From Pseudomonas quercus (lineage in GTDB: Bacteria; Pseudomonadota; Gammaproteobacteria; Pseudomonadales; Pseudomonadaceae), in NCBI RefSeq assembly GCF_012033695.1, contig NZ_JAAVJI010000003.1, positions 248,001-312,000 of the forward strand: a stretch of 64,000 nt of DNA. Direction: 5' to 3'. The position numbers and the translations under genes were made by a program. The stretch's first letter is position 1, and each line of letters opens with the position of its first letter. Below, piece by piece: positions 19,633-28,758 of the stretch. Below the pieces are notes generated by a model that ran no database searches, was not told the origin of the DNA, and saw nothing but the letters and a program-made list of their open reading frames with translations.

Positions 19633-20397
19633 ATGCGCACTTGGCTGCTGGCTGGCCTGCTCGCCCTGTCATGGGGCGGGCAGGCCCAAGCCGATGGACC
19701 ACCTGCGTACCTGAGCCTGATCATCGATGACTTGGGGCAGAACACATCCCGCGATGCTCGCGCCTTGGCGCTGCCTGGCCCTGTGACCCTGGCGGTGATG
19801 CCAGACACCCCTCATGCTGCCGACTTCGCTCGTGACGCTCATAAAGCGGGCAGAACCGTGATCGTGCACATGCCCATGGACCCCGCCGGCGGGCCTTTTG
19901 CGTGGGCCCCTGGCTTGAGTGACGAGCAACTGCGGGAGCGGCTGGCGGCAGCGTTCAAGGCCGTGCCCTATGCGGCCGGGCTTAACAACCATGAAGGCAG
20001 CCGCATGACAGCCGAACCCGGCGCCATGGCGTTGCTGGCGGGCGAGTTGCAGCAACGCCAGCTGTTCCTGGTGGACAGCCGCACCAGCGCCGCTACGCAA
20101 GCGGCGGCACAGGCACAAGCCATCGGCCTGGCCAGTGTGTCGCGCGATATATTCCTGGATGACGAACGCACCCCACAGGCCATTGCCAACCAGTTGGACA
20201 AGGCCGTGGCGCTGGCCCACAAGCAGGGTTCAGCGGTAGTGATTGGGCACCCCTACCCCCAGACCCTTACCGTGCTAGAGCAGGCCCTGCCCGGGCTCAA
20301 GGCTCGGGGTGTGCAGATGATCAGCATTAGGCAGATGATTGCCGAGCGAGGGAACCAAGCGATGCGGGGGCATGGAAAGAATGGGCGTTATCACTGA
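19633..20397 (+). CDS. divergent polysaccharide deacetylase family protein, YibQ type
   Basis: A 254-residue exported protein (signal peptide MRTWLLAGLLALSWGGQAQA) with the divergent polysaccharide deacetylase fold: LSLIIDDLGQN, LAVMPDTPHA, VIVHMPMDP, NNHEGSRMT and VVIGHPYPQT. This family regularly follows envC and ctpA. Its enzymatic activity is unproven. It is 4 bp after ctpA, closing the envelope operon. Confidence 0.88.
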   Translation: MRTWLLAGLLALSWGGQAQADGPPAYLSLIIDDLGQNTSRDARALALPGPVTLAVMPDTPHAADFARDAHKAGRTVIVHMPMDPAGGPFAWAPGLSDEQLRERLAAAFKAVPYAAGLNNHEGSRMTAEPGAMALLAGELQQRQLFLVDSRTSAATQAAAQAQAIGLASVSRDIFLDDERTPQAIANQLDKAVALAHKQGSAVVIGHPYPQTLTVLEQALPGLKARGVQMISIRQMIAERGNQAMRGHGKNGRYH

Positions 20398-20482
20398 GCT
20401 TTTTAAGCAATTTGCCAATTAACGCTTTGAATTTTCCACTATAAATTTGGTGTTTTGGATACTGATTACCTAAGAATCGAAA

Positions 20483-23400
20483 ATGCCAAGCACAATACAA
20501 AACCAAGCCTCATATCATGCTACCCCTGCTAATCACCTAACGAGTGAAATCGACAATACGACTTACTCCACCCTTCAGAACTTAAAAGAAGCTAGATGCG
20601 CTACTCACAAGGCGCTTCAAACTACAAATCAACAATACAAGCATGCCGAAGAAGAACATAAAGCCAATACACCCTGGTGGCGGCAGCTAGGTGCGGTAAG
20701 AGGCTCAGAAAAAATGTCTCAACTCCACCACCGACAAGTGGAACTGACCAAGCAATTAGAGGGACAGGATGAAAAGCTAGCTAATTTTCAAATAGGTGCC
20801 ATGCGTCATGAGTTTGATAATTCATTAGCACGTGTTTTGGGGGTGTCGGTAAAAGAGGTAAACCTACTGACAGCCGAACAGAAACTTGAGCAAATCAGGA
20901 AGTTTTCGGATCAATTCCCAGCACAGACCCTGGAACGGTTTGAAAATTTCGAAATTGGCTTCGGGCTGATGGTGGAGCAGGAAAGAGATAAACAAAATAG
21001 TCCGATGAGGGCATGGCTTGAATCAGGACTGTGCCATCTACTACCCAACGCATTACACTTGGGACAGCATTTGGACTCCATCCCATTAGATGATTGGTTG
21101 AAATTACCTATTCCAGGGGCGGAGGCAAGCCTCGTCACTGGCAAACGATCAATTTCGCCTTCACCGCGTAACTGCCCTATATTCGAAGAGCTTCACGCGC
21201 TGAGTCAATCATTCGAAAGTTTGCAGAATAAAACAGAGCATTTTATGGCTAATATTGGCCTGGAAGATTACTGGCCAGAACAAACCGAACACCCTGTAGC
21301 CTTCAACCTGTTGACCGGTTTGCCTGAGTTCCCCAAAGATTTCGCTATCCGTATATTTAACCCCAAAGGCGAACGCCTTTCGGATTACACACCCAGCCCA
21401 GCCGCTGAGCAGCTTAATTTTATCAACCTGACCTTTCACCCTGATGGTAAGTTTTCTTCTGCAGGCCAGGCGGCCTGTAAGGACCCACTCGCACACATAG
21501 TACCTGGGCTACCGTCTTATTCAGACCTAGGCAAAGGGCGGGATTTTTCAGGCGCAAAATCCACCAAAGGCCAGGCAGTGATCATTCGTGAAAAATTGAA
21601 AGGCGCCGCTGAAAAATCTCCTGTGGGCATTTATAAGGCAATGAGGAACACTCATGCTGACTCCCCCCACTGGTCCCCCAATGCCGGGCAGCTAGGAAGT
21701 AACAGCTTGAACGCCAAGCTAATGGCCGAGTTTCCTAAGGTCCCAGAAAGCCTTATAGAGCATATCCTCGCCAATCATGCCCTCTCTGAAGCGCAGCGTA
21801 ACCATTACCTCTACGAAGGTGGCAGTTGCCCCGCCACACTCTATACAGCGCTGCGGCAGGTAAGCGCCGACTTGGAACACATTGCCCAAACCGCTCGTGA
21901 CCAAGACTACATTCGCCATCCACGTACCTATGATTCACAAGCTGATGCTCGACTACGCGCCACAGCCGCGCAGGCGCTTAAGGGCATTGGGCTTTCATTG
22001 CATATTCTCAAACCAGGTGAACAACCCGCACCTGATAAGCTGGGAACATCCGTTACGCTCTATGACTACCGCAAGGGAAGTTACAGTGCATCACCTTCAG
22101 AGCGTCCGTATGTAAAGACCGACGCCAAAACCGACAGTTTTTTCACAGCACTGCGGTCGGTATTGTCCGATACCCATCTTACCCAGCTCGGCCTTGCACC
22201 AGACAGTGATTCGCTCGCCTTACGAACGCGGCTTGCCGATAACCTGGTTCCTCCTCTTGAGTGTGCTCCTCCCGTGCGTTTGCACTTGCCACCCGACCCT
22301 CCTCAAGACCAATTCAAATGGAATAAAGATTGGGGGCGCGGTTACGGAAATTATGAAGCGCAGGCCGAACCTTTGAACAATCATGATAGCCAGAACAGCC
22401 GCTATAACGCGGTAGGTCGGCTGAATAATCGCTGTACGGCATTTTTGGTAGACGGCCCTGCTGAAAAACCCGCCCAAATTATTACAAACGCCCATTGCGT
22501 AGACCTGAAACCTGGTGAAGTCGTTGAGAACGTAAAACTCAATGCACTTGTAGAATTTGGCGCCTTTCAAGATAAGCCTCCATTTATAGCCAGGACCGAT
22601 CAAGTCAAATACGGCAATTACCGCAATAGTGATTTGGCCATTATAGATTTAAAGGAAAGCCCTTCTTATTTAGTTGCTAACAACGTGACGCCCTTCATCC
22701 TGACGTCTGACGTGAAATATATGACCCCTATTGGTCATGACCTCGTCATCTCGGGCTACCCGGGCAACTCACATAGCGAAGACCTTCAACTCAGCACGTG
22801 TGTACGCAGAGAAACCGCGCTTCGGCATTATCATGGCCAAGTCATTAGCCACGACTGCCGGAAAATAATCGGAGGTGCGTCCGGCAGCCCAATCATCGAT
22901 CGAACCACGGGGCAAGTGATCGCAGTAAGTAGCCAAGGCCGTATCGATGGACTTGGCGGGCTTGGCGTCCCTACCTTCCAGTTAAATAACTGCCTTGGTC
23001 CAAACGCCTCTGAAGAGCAGTGCATGTTATTACCGGCTAGCAAAGTAGAGGTGACAGGGAAGCTTGCCTTCAGAAAACCTAAAGAGCCTTTTCAAAGTCG
23101 CTCTATCGAAGCGAAGATCGTATCTGACCACCCATACGTACTAAACAAGGTAGTTACCAATCCTAATGACTGCAGGCACAGTGATAATTACGATCTGCTC
23201 ATACGCACCAATCAACAAGAGAAACTGATCGAGATGAAAGACCCTACACAAGACAACTTTCTTTGCACTATCCCATTATCATCGCCAAACACCACTCTGA
23301 CCCCAGGCAAGCTGCACAACACATTAATCACGCCAGTAGAGTCCCTGCCGGTAGGGCCAACCGAGCAGCCTTCCATTTTTGTTAAGCCAATAGGGGCAGG

Positions 23401-23638
23401 ATATTATGACTTGGAAGTAAAGAGCTCAGGACAACTGCACGCCAAACAGGGCAAGGCCTTAAAAGTGGATTGTGCTGACCCTAAAGGATATAGGCCTGAG
23501 GCTCAAGGCAAGATCCAGATGTACGCAGGCCGTAAGGACATAGTTTATTGCGCAAAAAATGTCGACCCTGACGGACAAGAGTCCAAGCCTGCCAGGGTGT
23601 TAATGGGCTACTCGTTCTGGAGCACCATCAATACATAA
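20483..23638 (+). CDS. large trypsin-fold protein of unknown role, probably acquired
   Basis: A 1051-residue protein I do not recognise as a whole. Residues ~640-830 form a chymotrypsin-like serine protease domain: His671 in TNAHC, Asp717 in NSDLAIIDL, Ser800 in GGASGSPII. The GxSGSP form is like V8/glutamyl endopeptidases. A C-terminal part of ~200 residues has several cysteines. The N-terminal ~600 residues have no family I can name. There is no signal peptide; the first 21 residues lack acidic residues and are rich in S, T, N and Q. Codon use is markedly AT-richer than either neighbour (many AAT, AAA, TTA, ATA), and it separates yibQ from hisF. I saw no complete hrp box upstream. Could be a toxin, effector or host-directed protease. 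Confidence 0.75.
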   Translation: MPSTIQNQASYHATPANHLTSEIDNTTYSTLQNLKEARCATHKALQTTNQQYKHAEEEHKANTPWWRQLGAVRGSEKMSQLHHRQVELTKQLEGQDEKLANFQIGAMRHEFDNSLARVLGVSVKEVNLLTAEQKLEQIRKFSDQFPAQTLERFENFEIGFGLMVEQERDKQNSPMRAWLESGLCHLLPNALHLGQHLDSIPLDDWLKLPIPGAEASLVTGKRSISPSPRNCPIFEELHALSQSFESLQNKTEHFMANIGLEDYWPEQTEHPVAFNLLTGLPEFPKDFAIRIFNPKGERLSDYTPSPAAEQLNFINLTFHPDGKFSSAGQAACKDPLAHIVPGLPSYSDLGKGRDFSGAKSTKGQAVIIREKLKGAAEKSPVGIYKAMRNTHADSPHWSPNAGQLGSNSLNAKLMAEFPKVPESLIEHILANHALSEAQRNHYLYEGGSCPATLYTALRQVSADLEHIAQTARDQDYIRHPRTYDSQADARLRATAAQALKGIGLSLHILKPGEQPAPDKLGTSVTLYDYRKGSYSASPSERPYVKTDAKTDSFFTALRSVLSDTHLTQLGLAPDSDSLALRTRLADNLVPPLECAPPVRLHLPPDPPQDQFKWNKDWGRGYGNYEAQAEPLNNHDSQNSRYNAVGRLNNRCTAFLVDGPAEKPAQIITNAHCVDLKPGEVVENVKLNALVEFGAFQDKPPFIARTDQVKYGNYRNSDLAIIDLKESPSYLVANNVTPFILTSDVKYMTPIGHDLVISGYPGNSHSEDLQLSTCVRRETALRHYHGQVISHDCRKIIGGASGSPIIDRTTGQVIAVSSQGRIDGLGGLGVPTFQLNNCLGPNASEEQCMLLPASKVEVTGKLAFRKPKEPFQSRSIEAKIVSDHPYVLNKVVTNPNDCRHSDNYDLLIRTNQQEKLIEMKDPTQDNFLCTIPLSSPNTTLTPGKLHNTLITPVESLPVGPTEQPSIFVKPIGAGYYDLEVKSSGQLHAKQGKALKVDCADPKGYRPEAQGKIQMYAGRKDIVYCAKNVDPDGQESKPARVLMGYSFWSTINT

Positions 23639-23687
23639 TCAAAGGCGTTCTCCGGCGCGGGTAGGCCTGGGCCAGAATTGCCTGGGC

Positions 23688-24458
23688 CTAGCGCACTATG
23701 ATCCCCTGCGCCGCCATAAACGCCTTGGCTTCGGGCACGGTGTATTCCCCGAAGTGGAAAATACTGGCCGCTAGCACAGCGCTGGCATGGCCCTCGATAA
23801 CCCCGTCGGCTAGGTGCTGAAGGTTGCCCACACCACCGGAGGCAATCACCGGAATACCCAATGCATCGCTGATAGCGCGGGTTACGCCCAGGTCGAAGCC
23901 ATTCTTCATGCCATCCTGGTCCATGCTGGTGAGCAGGATTTCACCTGCGCCCAGCCCTTCCATTTTCTTCGCCCACTCCACCGCATCCAACCCAGTAGGC
24001 TTGCGCCCGCCATGGGTGAAGATTTCCCAGCGCGGCACTTCACCCGGCCCGGACACTTTCTTGGCATCAATGGCGACCACAATGCATTGCGAGCCAAAGC
24101 GCGAGGCGGCTTCGCCTACGAATTCAGGCGTGAACACGGCTGCGGTATTGATGGACACTTTGTCTGCGCCCGCGTTGAGCAGGTTACGGATGTCCTGAAC
24201 GGTGCGTACACCACCGCCTACGGTCAGCGGGATGAATACCTGGCTGGCCATGCGCTCCACCGTGTGCAGCGTGGTATCACGGCCATCTACGCTGGCGGTA
24301 ATGTCCAGAAAGGTGATCTCGTCCGCACCCTGCTCGTCGTAGCGGCGAGCGATTTCCACAGGGTCGCCAGCGTCACGGATGTTCTCGAACTTTACCCCTT
24401 TCACTACCCGGCCGTTGTCCACGTCCAGGCAAGGGATGATGCGTTTAGCCAAGGCCAT
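23688..24458 (-). CDS. hisF: imidazole glycerol phosphate synthase subunit HisF
   Basis: A 256-residue TIM barrel starting [26 protein letters not shown], with the phosphate-binding GGGVRT and ASGGVGN loops and catalytic Asp residues in CLDVD and SMDQDGM. It joins ammonia from HisH to PRFAR, giving IGP and AICAR in histidine synthesis. It is the last gene of the local hisB-hisH-hisA-hisF run, separated from hisA by a hairpin repeat. Confidence 0.97.
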   Translation of the reverse strand: MALAKRIIPCLDVDNGRVVKGVKFENIRDAGDPVEIARRYDEQGADEITFLDITASVDGRDTTLHTVERMASQVFIPLTVGGGVRTVQDIRNLLNAGADKVSINTAAVFTPEFVGEAASRFGSQCIVVAIDAKKVSGPGEVPRWEIFTHGGRKPTGLDAVEWAKKMEGLGAGEILLTSMDQDGMKNGFDLGVTRAISDALGIPVIASGGVGNLQHLADGVIEGHASAVLAASIFHFGEYTVPEAKAFMAAQGIIVR

Positions 24459-24479
24459 GGGGCCTCCTTGTGTGTGGGG

Positions 24480-24541
24480 CTGTAGGCGCCAGGCTTGCCT
24501 GCGCCAGGGCCTGAAAGCGCACGCAAGCGTTGCGCCTACAG
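24480..24541. repeat. dispersed hairpin repeat, copy A (hisA-hisF gap)
   Basis: A 62-bp element bounded by CTGTAGGCGCC and TTGCGCCTACAG, so its ends can pair. It is an inverted copy of the element at 25321-25381: the terminal 26 bases and the other end are almost identical, and only the central ~10 bases differ. It is a REP/REPIN-like intergenic element lying between hisA and hisF. Confidence 0.8.
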
Positions 24542-24553
24542 TGTGTCTAGGGC

Positions 24554-25291
24554 TTAGCCTTGGTAGTTGTCGCAGAATGCCTGGGCTTCGGCCACGTCCA
24601 GTGTGCCTTCATAGATAGCACGGCCGGTGATGGCGCCGATGATACCTGGCGCCTTGGCATCCAGCAGCGCCTTGATGTCACTCAGGTTGTGAATACCGCC
24701 CGATGCGATTACGGGAATACGAGTGGCGGCGGCCAGTGCTGCCGTGAACGGTACGTTGCAGCCTTGCATCATCCCGTCCTTGGCAATGTCGGTGTACACA
24801 ATGGCCGACACACCATCGGCTTCGAAGCGCTTGGCCAGGTCGATCACCTGCACGGTGCTCACTTCGGCCCAACCGTCAGTGGCCACGAAACCATCTTTTG
24901 CATCCAGGCCCACGATCACCTTGCCAGGGAACGCTTTGCACGCTTGGGCTACGAACTCGGGCTGCTTCACCGCTTTGGTGCCGATGATCACGTAGCTCAC
25001 ACCCGCCTTCACGTAGTGTTCAATGGTTTCAAGGGAGCGGATACCGCCACCGATCTGGATAGGCAGGTGCGGGTAGCGCTTGGCAATGGCCGTAACGACC
25101 TCGCCATTGACCGGCTGGCCTTCGAAGGCGCCGTTCAGGTCCACCAGGTGCAGCCGGCGGCAACCGCCGTCCACCCACTTGGCAGCCATGCTGACCGGGT
25201 CATCGGAGAACACCGTGGAATCGTCCATACGGCCCTGGCGCAGGCGTACACAGGCACCGTCTTTAAGATCGATAGCGGGAATGATCAACAT
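24554..25291 (-). CDS. hisA: phosphoribosylformimino-AICAR ribotide isomerase HisA
   Basis: A 245-residue TIM barrel starting [20 protein letters not shown], with GGGIRS and ASGGIHN phosphate loops and catalytic Asp8 (AIDLKDG). It catalyses the Amadori isomerisation before HisF/HisH. The start at 25291 matches the family; the frame stays open to 25333 through repeat-derived sequence. It is flanked on both sides by copies of one repeat. Confidence 0.97.
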   Translation of the reverse strand: MLIIPAIDLKDGACVRLRQGRMDDSTVFSDDPVSMAAKWVDGGCRRLHLVDLNGAFEGQPVNGEVVTAIAKRYPHLPIQIGGGIRSLETIEHYVKAGVSYVIIGTKAVKQPEFVAQACKAFPGKVIVGLDAKDGFVATDGWAEVSTVQVIDLAKRFEADGVSAIVYTDIAKDGMMQGCNVPFTAALAAATRIPVIASGGIHNLSDIKALLDAKAPGIIGAITGRAIYEGTLDVAEAQAFCDNYQG

Positions 25292-25320
25292 TTCAGGGAT
25301 TCCTTCGGGATCAGCTTCAA

Positions 25321-25381
25321 GCTGTAGGCGCAACGCTTGCGTGCGCTGGCGGGACAGGCGCAGGCAAGCCTTGCGCCTACA
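25321..25381. repeat. dispersed hairpin repeat, copy B (hisH-hisA gap)
   Basis: A 61-bp element starting CTGTAGGCGCAACGCTTG and ending CCTTGCGCCTACAG. It is in opposite orientation to copy A, so the two form a large inverted pair around hisA. A third, more diverged copy is at 59523-59574. Confidence 0.8.
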
Positions 25382-25395
25382 GGCTATAAAAATTC

Positions 25396-26034
25396 TTACC
25401 AGCGCCCATCCCAGGCGGCGAAATTCTGCAGTAGCTGCAGGCCGTGGGTGTGGCTTTTCTCGGGGTGGAACTGCACGGCGAAGCGCGAGCCTTCGGCAAG
25501 CGCCGCAGCGAAGGCCTTGCCATAGTGACCGCGGCCAACCACCTGTGACGGCTTGCCCGCTTCGATGTAGTAACTGTGTACGAAGTAGAAGCGCGCCTGA
25601 TTCGGGATGCCATGCCAGAGAGGGTGTTCTACCGGCAGCTCGATCTCGTTCCAGCCCATGTGCGGCACCTTCAGGTGCTCAGTGCCTTCATGCAGATCCT
25701 TGCCAAAGAACCGTACCTGGCCTGGGAACATGCCGATGCAGTCTACGCCATCGTTTTCTTCACTGCGCTCCATGAGCGCCTGCATGCCCACACAGATGCC
25801 CAGGAAAGGGCGGTCCTTGCTGACTTCCTGCACCAAGGTATCGAAGCCCAGGCGACGGATTTCGGCCATGCAATCGCGGATAGCGCCTACCCCTGGGAAC
25901 ACGATGCGGTCGGCTTCACGAATCACCGCAGCGTCGCTGGTGACCAGCACCTTGCCAGCGCCCACGTGTTCCAGGGCCTTGGCTACGGAGTGCAGGTTGC
26001 CCATGCCATAGTCGATAACGGCTACTGTCTGCAT
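25396..26034 (-). CDS. hisH: imidazole glycerol phosphate synthase glutaminase subunit HisH
   Basis: A 212-residue class I glutamine amidotransferase with nucleophile Cys in [11 protein letters not shown], and His/Glu of the triad in VQFHPEKS. It supplies ammonia to HisF. Its ATG overlaps the hisB stop as TGATG at 26032-26036, indicating coupled translation. Confidence 0.97.
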   Translation of the reverse strand: MQTVAVIDYGMGNLHSVAKALEHVGAGKVLVTSDAAVIREADRIVFPGVGAIRDCMAEIRRLGFDTLVQEVSKDRPFLGICVGMQALMERSEENDGVDCIGMFPGQVRFFGKDLHEGTEHLKVPHMGWNEIELPVEHPLWHGIPNQARFYFVHSYYIEAGKPSQVVGRGHYGKAFAAALAEGSRFAVQFHPEKSHTHGLQLLQNFAAWDGRW

Positions 26035-26627
26035 CAGAGCACACCTTTGGTGGACGGCATCTGGCCGCCCATACGCTCGTCCACTTCCACGGCCATGCGC
26101 AGCGCGCGGCCAAATGCCTTGAACACGGTCTCGATCTGGTGGTGGGTGTTGTGCCCACGCAGGTTGTCGATGTGCAGGGTTACATTGGCGTGGTTCACAA
26201 AGCCTTGGAAGAACTCCTGGAACAGGTCCACATCGAAGCGGCCAACCACCGCACGGGTATAGGGCACATGCATCTGCAGGCCGGGGCGGCCAGAGAAGTC
26301 GATGACTACACGCGACAGGGCCTCGTCCAGCGGCACATAGGCATGGCCATAGCGGCGAATGCCCTTTTTATCACCCACGGCGCGGGCAAAGGCCTGGCCC
26401 AGGGTAATGCCGACGTCCTCGACGGTATGGTGGTCGTCGATGTTCAGGTCGCCCTTGCACTCGATGTCCAGGTCGATCAGCCCGTGGCGGGCGATCTGGT
26501 CCAGCATGTGTTCAAGGAAAGGCACCCCAATATCGAACCGGGCCTTGCCAGTGCCATCCAGGTTGATCGAGGCTTTGATCTGGGTTTCCAGGGTATTGCG
26601 CTCGACGAACGCCTTACGTTCGGCCAT
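26034..26627 (-). CDS. hisB: imidazoleglycerol-phosphate dehydratase HisB
   Basis: A 197-residue monofunctional dehydratase with the metal-binding motif [10 protein letters not shown] and its repeat NTHHQIE (Mn sites). The start at [17 protein letters not shown] (26627) matches the family, with AACTCCGCAAC upstream; an ATG at 26648 would add seven residues. It is first in the his run. Confidence 0.96.
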   Translation of the reverse strand: MAERKAFVERNTLETQIKASINLDGTGKARFDIGVPFLEHMLDQIARHGLIDLDIECKGDLNIDDHHTVEDVGITLGQAFARAVGDKKGIRRYGHAYVPLDEALSRVVIDFSGRPGLQMHVPYTRAVVGRFDVDLFQEFFQGFVNHANVTLHIDNLRGHNTHHQIETVFKAFGRALRMAVEVDERMGGQMPSTKGVL

Positions 26628-26718
26628 CACCAACTCCGCAACAATCATTCAGCGAAAAAGGGGCACAGTATAGGCGCATACGGCGCATGGCATGAAGCGA
26701 ACCGCGACGAAGAAACGA

Positions 26719-26753
26719 AAAACCCCGCTTGGCTGTTCGGCCAGGCGGGGTTT
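26719..26753 (-). terminator. terminator of the OFA-family transporter gene
   Basis: AAACCCCGC-TTGGC pairs with GCCAGGCGGGGTTT around TGTTCG, with one unpaired base. It lies 20 bp past the transporter stop, upstream of hisB. Confidence 0.85.
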
Positions 26754-26773
26754 GTGGTGTTACAACTGGCGTA

Positions 26774-28432
26774 TCAGAACAGCACAGCCGTTTTCTGGAT
26801 GGTGATCAATATCCCCCAGGCCAACGGAATGCCAACGGCCAGCCAGGCGGCGATCACCAGCGGGCGTGTGCCAGGTGCAGCGCTCCACTCCAGCACGGTG
26901 GAACCGTTGGCGGTCTTGTCGTGGCTGAGGGCACGTTCACGGGCCAGTTCGTCTGGCGTCATGAAGTACTTGTCCGCTACCGGGCGAATCAGCGCATTGC
27001 AGATAAAGCCCAATACCAGCAGGCCAGACAGGATGTACAGCGTGATGTCATACACCGCAGCACGTTCAACACCAATGCTCAATTGGTATTCACGCAGGTA
27101 GTTCACCAGCACCGGGCCCAGCACACCCGCCGCAGCCCAGGCAGTCAGCAAACGGCCGTGGATAGCGCCCACCATTTGCGTACCGAACAGGTCTGCCAGG
27201 TAGGCTGGTACGGTTGCAAAACCACCGCCGTACATGGACAGGATGATGCAGAACGCGGCCACGAACAGCGCTACGTTGCCCAGGTGGCCCAGGTTTGGCA
27301 CCAATGCGTACAGCGCAACGCCCAAGGTAAAGAACACGAAGTAGGTGTACTTACGGCCAATGTAGTCCGAGAAAGAGGCCCAGAAGAAGCGGCCACCGAT
27401 GTTGAACAGGCTGAGCAGGCCGGTGAAGCCCGCAGCAATGGCAGCGATCTGCGCCAGCTGCGCAGGTGACAGCTCGCTGAAGGTCTGATTGGTGCCAATC
27501 AGCTTGCCGGCAAATACTTCCTGCAGCAGCGGCGAGGCCATGCCCAGGATGCCGATACCCGCCGACACGTTCAGGCACAGCACCAGCCATACCAGTACGA
27601 ACTGAGGTGTTTTCCAAGCCACGCTTACGTGCACATGGCGGTCGGTGATCATGGTGTTGCCGGCTTTCTTGGCCACGGCGGTCCAGCCTTCAGGCTTCCA
27701 GCCGGTTGGAGGTACGCGGTAGGTCAAGGCACCACCAATCATGAACACGAAGTAAATCGCGGCCATTACCAGGAAGCTCTGCCATACACCCACGTCGGTA
27801 GGCGTCGCAAAGTGAGACATCAAGGCCGTGGCCAGCGGTGCGCCCACCATGGCGCCACCCCCAAAGCCCATGATCGCCATACCGGTGGCCATGCCGCGCT
27901 TATCCGGGAACCACTTGATCAGGGTCGAGACCGGCGAGATATAGCCCAGGCCCAGACCGATACCGCCGATCACGCCCGAACCGATCCACATGAGCCAGAT
28001 CTGATGGGTATGCACGCCGATGGCCGACAGCACCAGGCCGCCACACCAGCACAGGGCCGATACCACACCGGCCTTACGCGGGCCGGCATGTTCCAGCCAG
28101 CCACCCCAGATGGCTGCCGAGCAGCCCAGGAAGATGAAGAACAGGGTGTAGATCCAGCCCAGCATGGAAATGGGCCAGTCGCAGTCCGACGCAAACACCT
28201 GACTGATAAAGCCCATGTCTGCCGGGCAGGCTACGGCCTTGCTTACACCTACGGCCTTGGACAGCGGCAGCCAGAAAACGGAAAACCCGTAAGCCATGCC
28301 GATGCACAAGTGAATGGCAAGGGCGGCCGGCGGTACCAGCCAGCGGTTGAACCCTGGCTTGGCAATGATACGTTCCTTGGCGAAGAAACCCGGCTGGTCA
28401 GCCGAGCCCGCCCCATGTGTGTGTTGAGTCAT
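26774..28432 (-). CDS. MFS transporter, oxalate/formate antiporter (OFA) family
   Basis: A 552-residue inner-membrane protein with about 12 hydrophobic segments. OFA hallmarks are MAYGFSVFWLPLSKAVG near the N-terminus, GIGLGLGYISPVSTLIKWFPDKRGMATG in the loop after segment 4, and GGRFFWASFSDYIGRKYTYF in the central loop. Members carry oxalate, formate, pyruvate or other small monocarboxylates; the substrate cannot be assigned here. It is longer than usual because of a C-terminal cytoplasmic piece (MTPDELARERALSHDKTANG) and an additional membrane segment. Confidence 0.88.
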   Translation of the reverse strand: MTQHTHGAGSADQPGFFAKERIIAKPGFNRWLVPPAALAIHLCIGMAYGFSVFWLPLSKAVGVSKAVACPADMGFISQVFASDCDWPISMLGWIYTLFFIFLGCSAAIWGGWLEHAGPRKAGVVSALCWCGGLVLSAIGVHTHQIWLMWIGSGVIGGIGLGLGYISPVSTLIKWFPDKRGMATGMAIMGFGGGAMVGAPLATALMSHFATPTDVGVWQSFLVMAAIYFVFMIGGALTYRVPPTGWKPEGWTAVAKKAGNTMITDRHVHVSVAWKTPQFVLVWLVLCLNVSAGIGILGMASPLLQEVFAGKLIGTNQTFSELSPAQLAQIAAIAAGFTGLLSLFNIGGRFFWASFSDYIGRKYTYFVFFTLGVALYALVPNLGHLGNVALFVAAFCIILSMYGGGFATVPAYLADLFGTQMVGAIHGRLLTAWAAAGVLGPVLVNYLREYQLSIGVERAAVYDITLYILSGLLVLGFICNALIRPVADKYFMTPDELARERALSHDKTANGSTVLEWSAAPGTRPLVIAAWLAVGIPLAWGILITIQKTAVLF

Positions 28433-28758
28433 GTACTACCCCTAGTTGTGATTGGCTCGCGGCCGTTGCACCAGGCATTTGCCTGCTGCACAGAGGGCTA
28501 CCCCGATCTTGATGCCCACGGCACTGATCGTGTTATCGGCAGCACTCTCGAAAACGCGACAAACTGACGCACAAAGCTTACGCGCGGCGAAGATTAAACA
28601 TTTGTTCAGTGCGATGGAAGCAATCTGATATCGCGTTTTTGACCGCTTTGGGGCGTGCTCATAACCAAAATGCCCACTGGCACTACGTCAGACGCTTGGC
28701 GCAGTAGCAAACCGTTATACTCGCGGTAATCAACCTTATGAACTACAAGGACCCGCCC
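28433..28758. other. intergenic region between transporter gene and asmA
   Basis: A 326-bp gap between divergent genes. It must hold both promoters. The asmA ATG at 28759 is preceded by AAGGACCCGCCC, a good ribosome-binding site, which decides that start over the upstream ATG at 28738. I see no RNA gene or repeat. Confidence 0.6.

Noticed and set aside
20351..20378. A perfect GGAACC upstream of the 1051-residue protease gene
   Set aside because: There is no CCACNNA at 15 or 16 bases after it, and it is within the yibQ coding sequence; CCACTAT at 20438 has no matching -35.
23662..23690. Repeated GCCTGGGCC after the protease gene as a terminator
   Set aside because: The two copies are mainly direct, not inverted, and no T-run follows.
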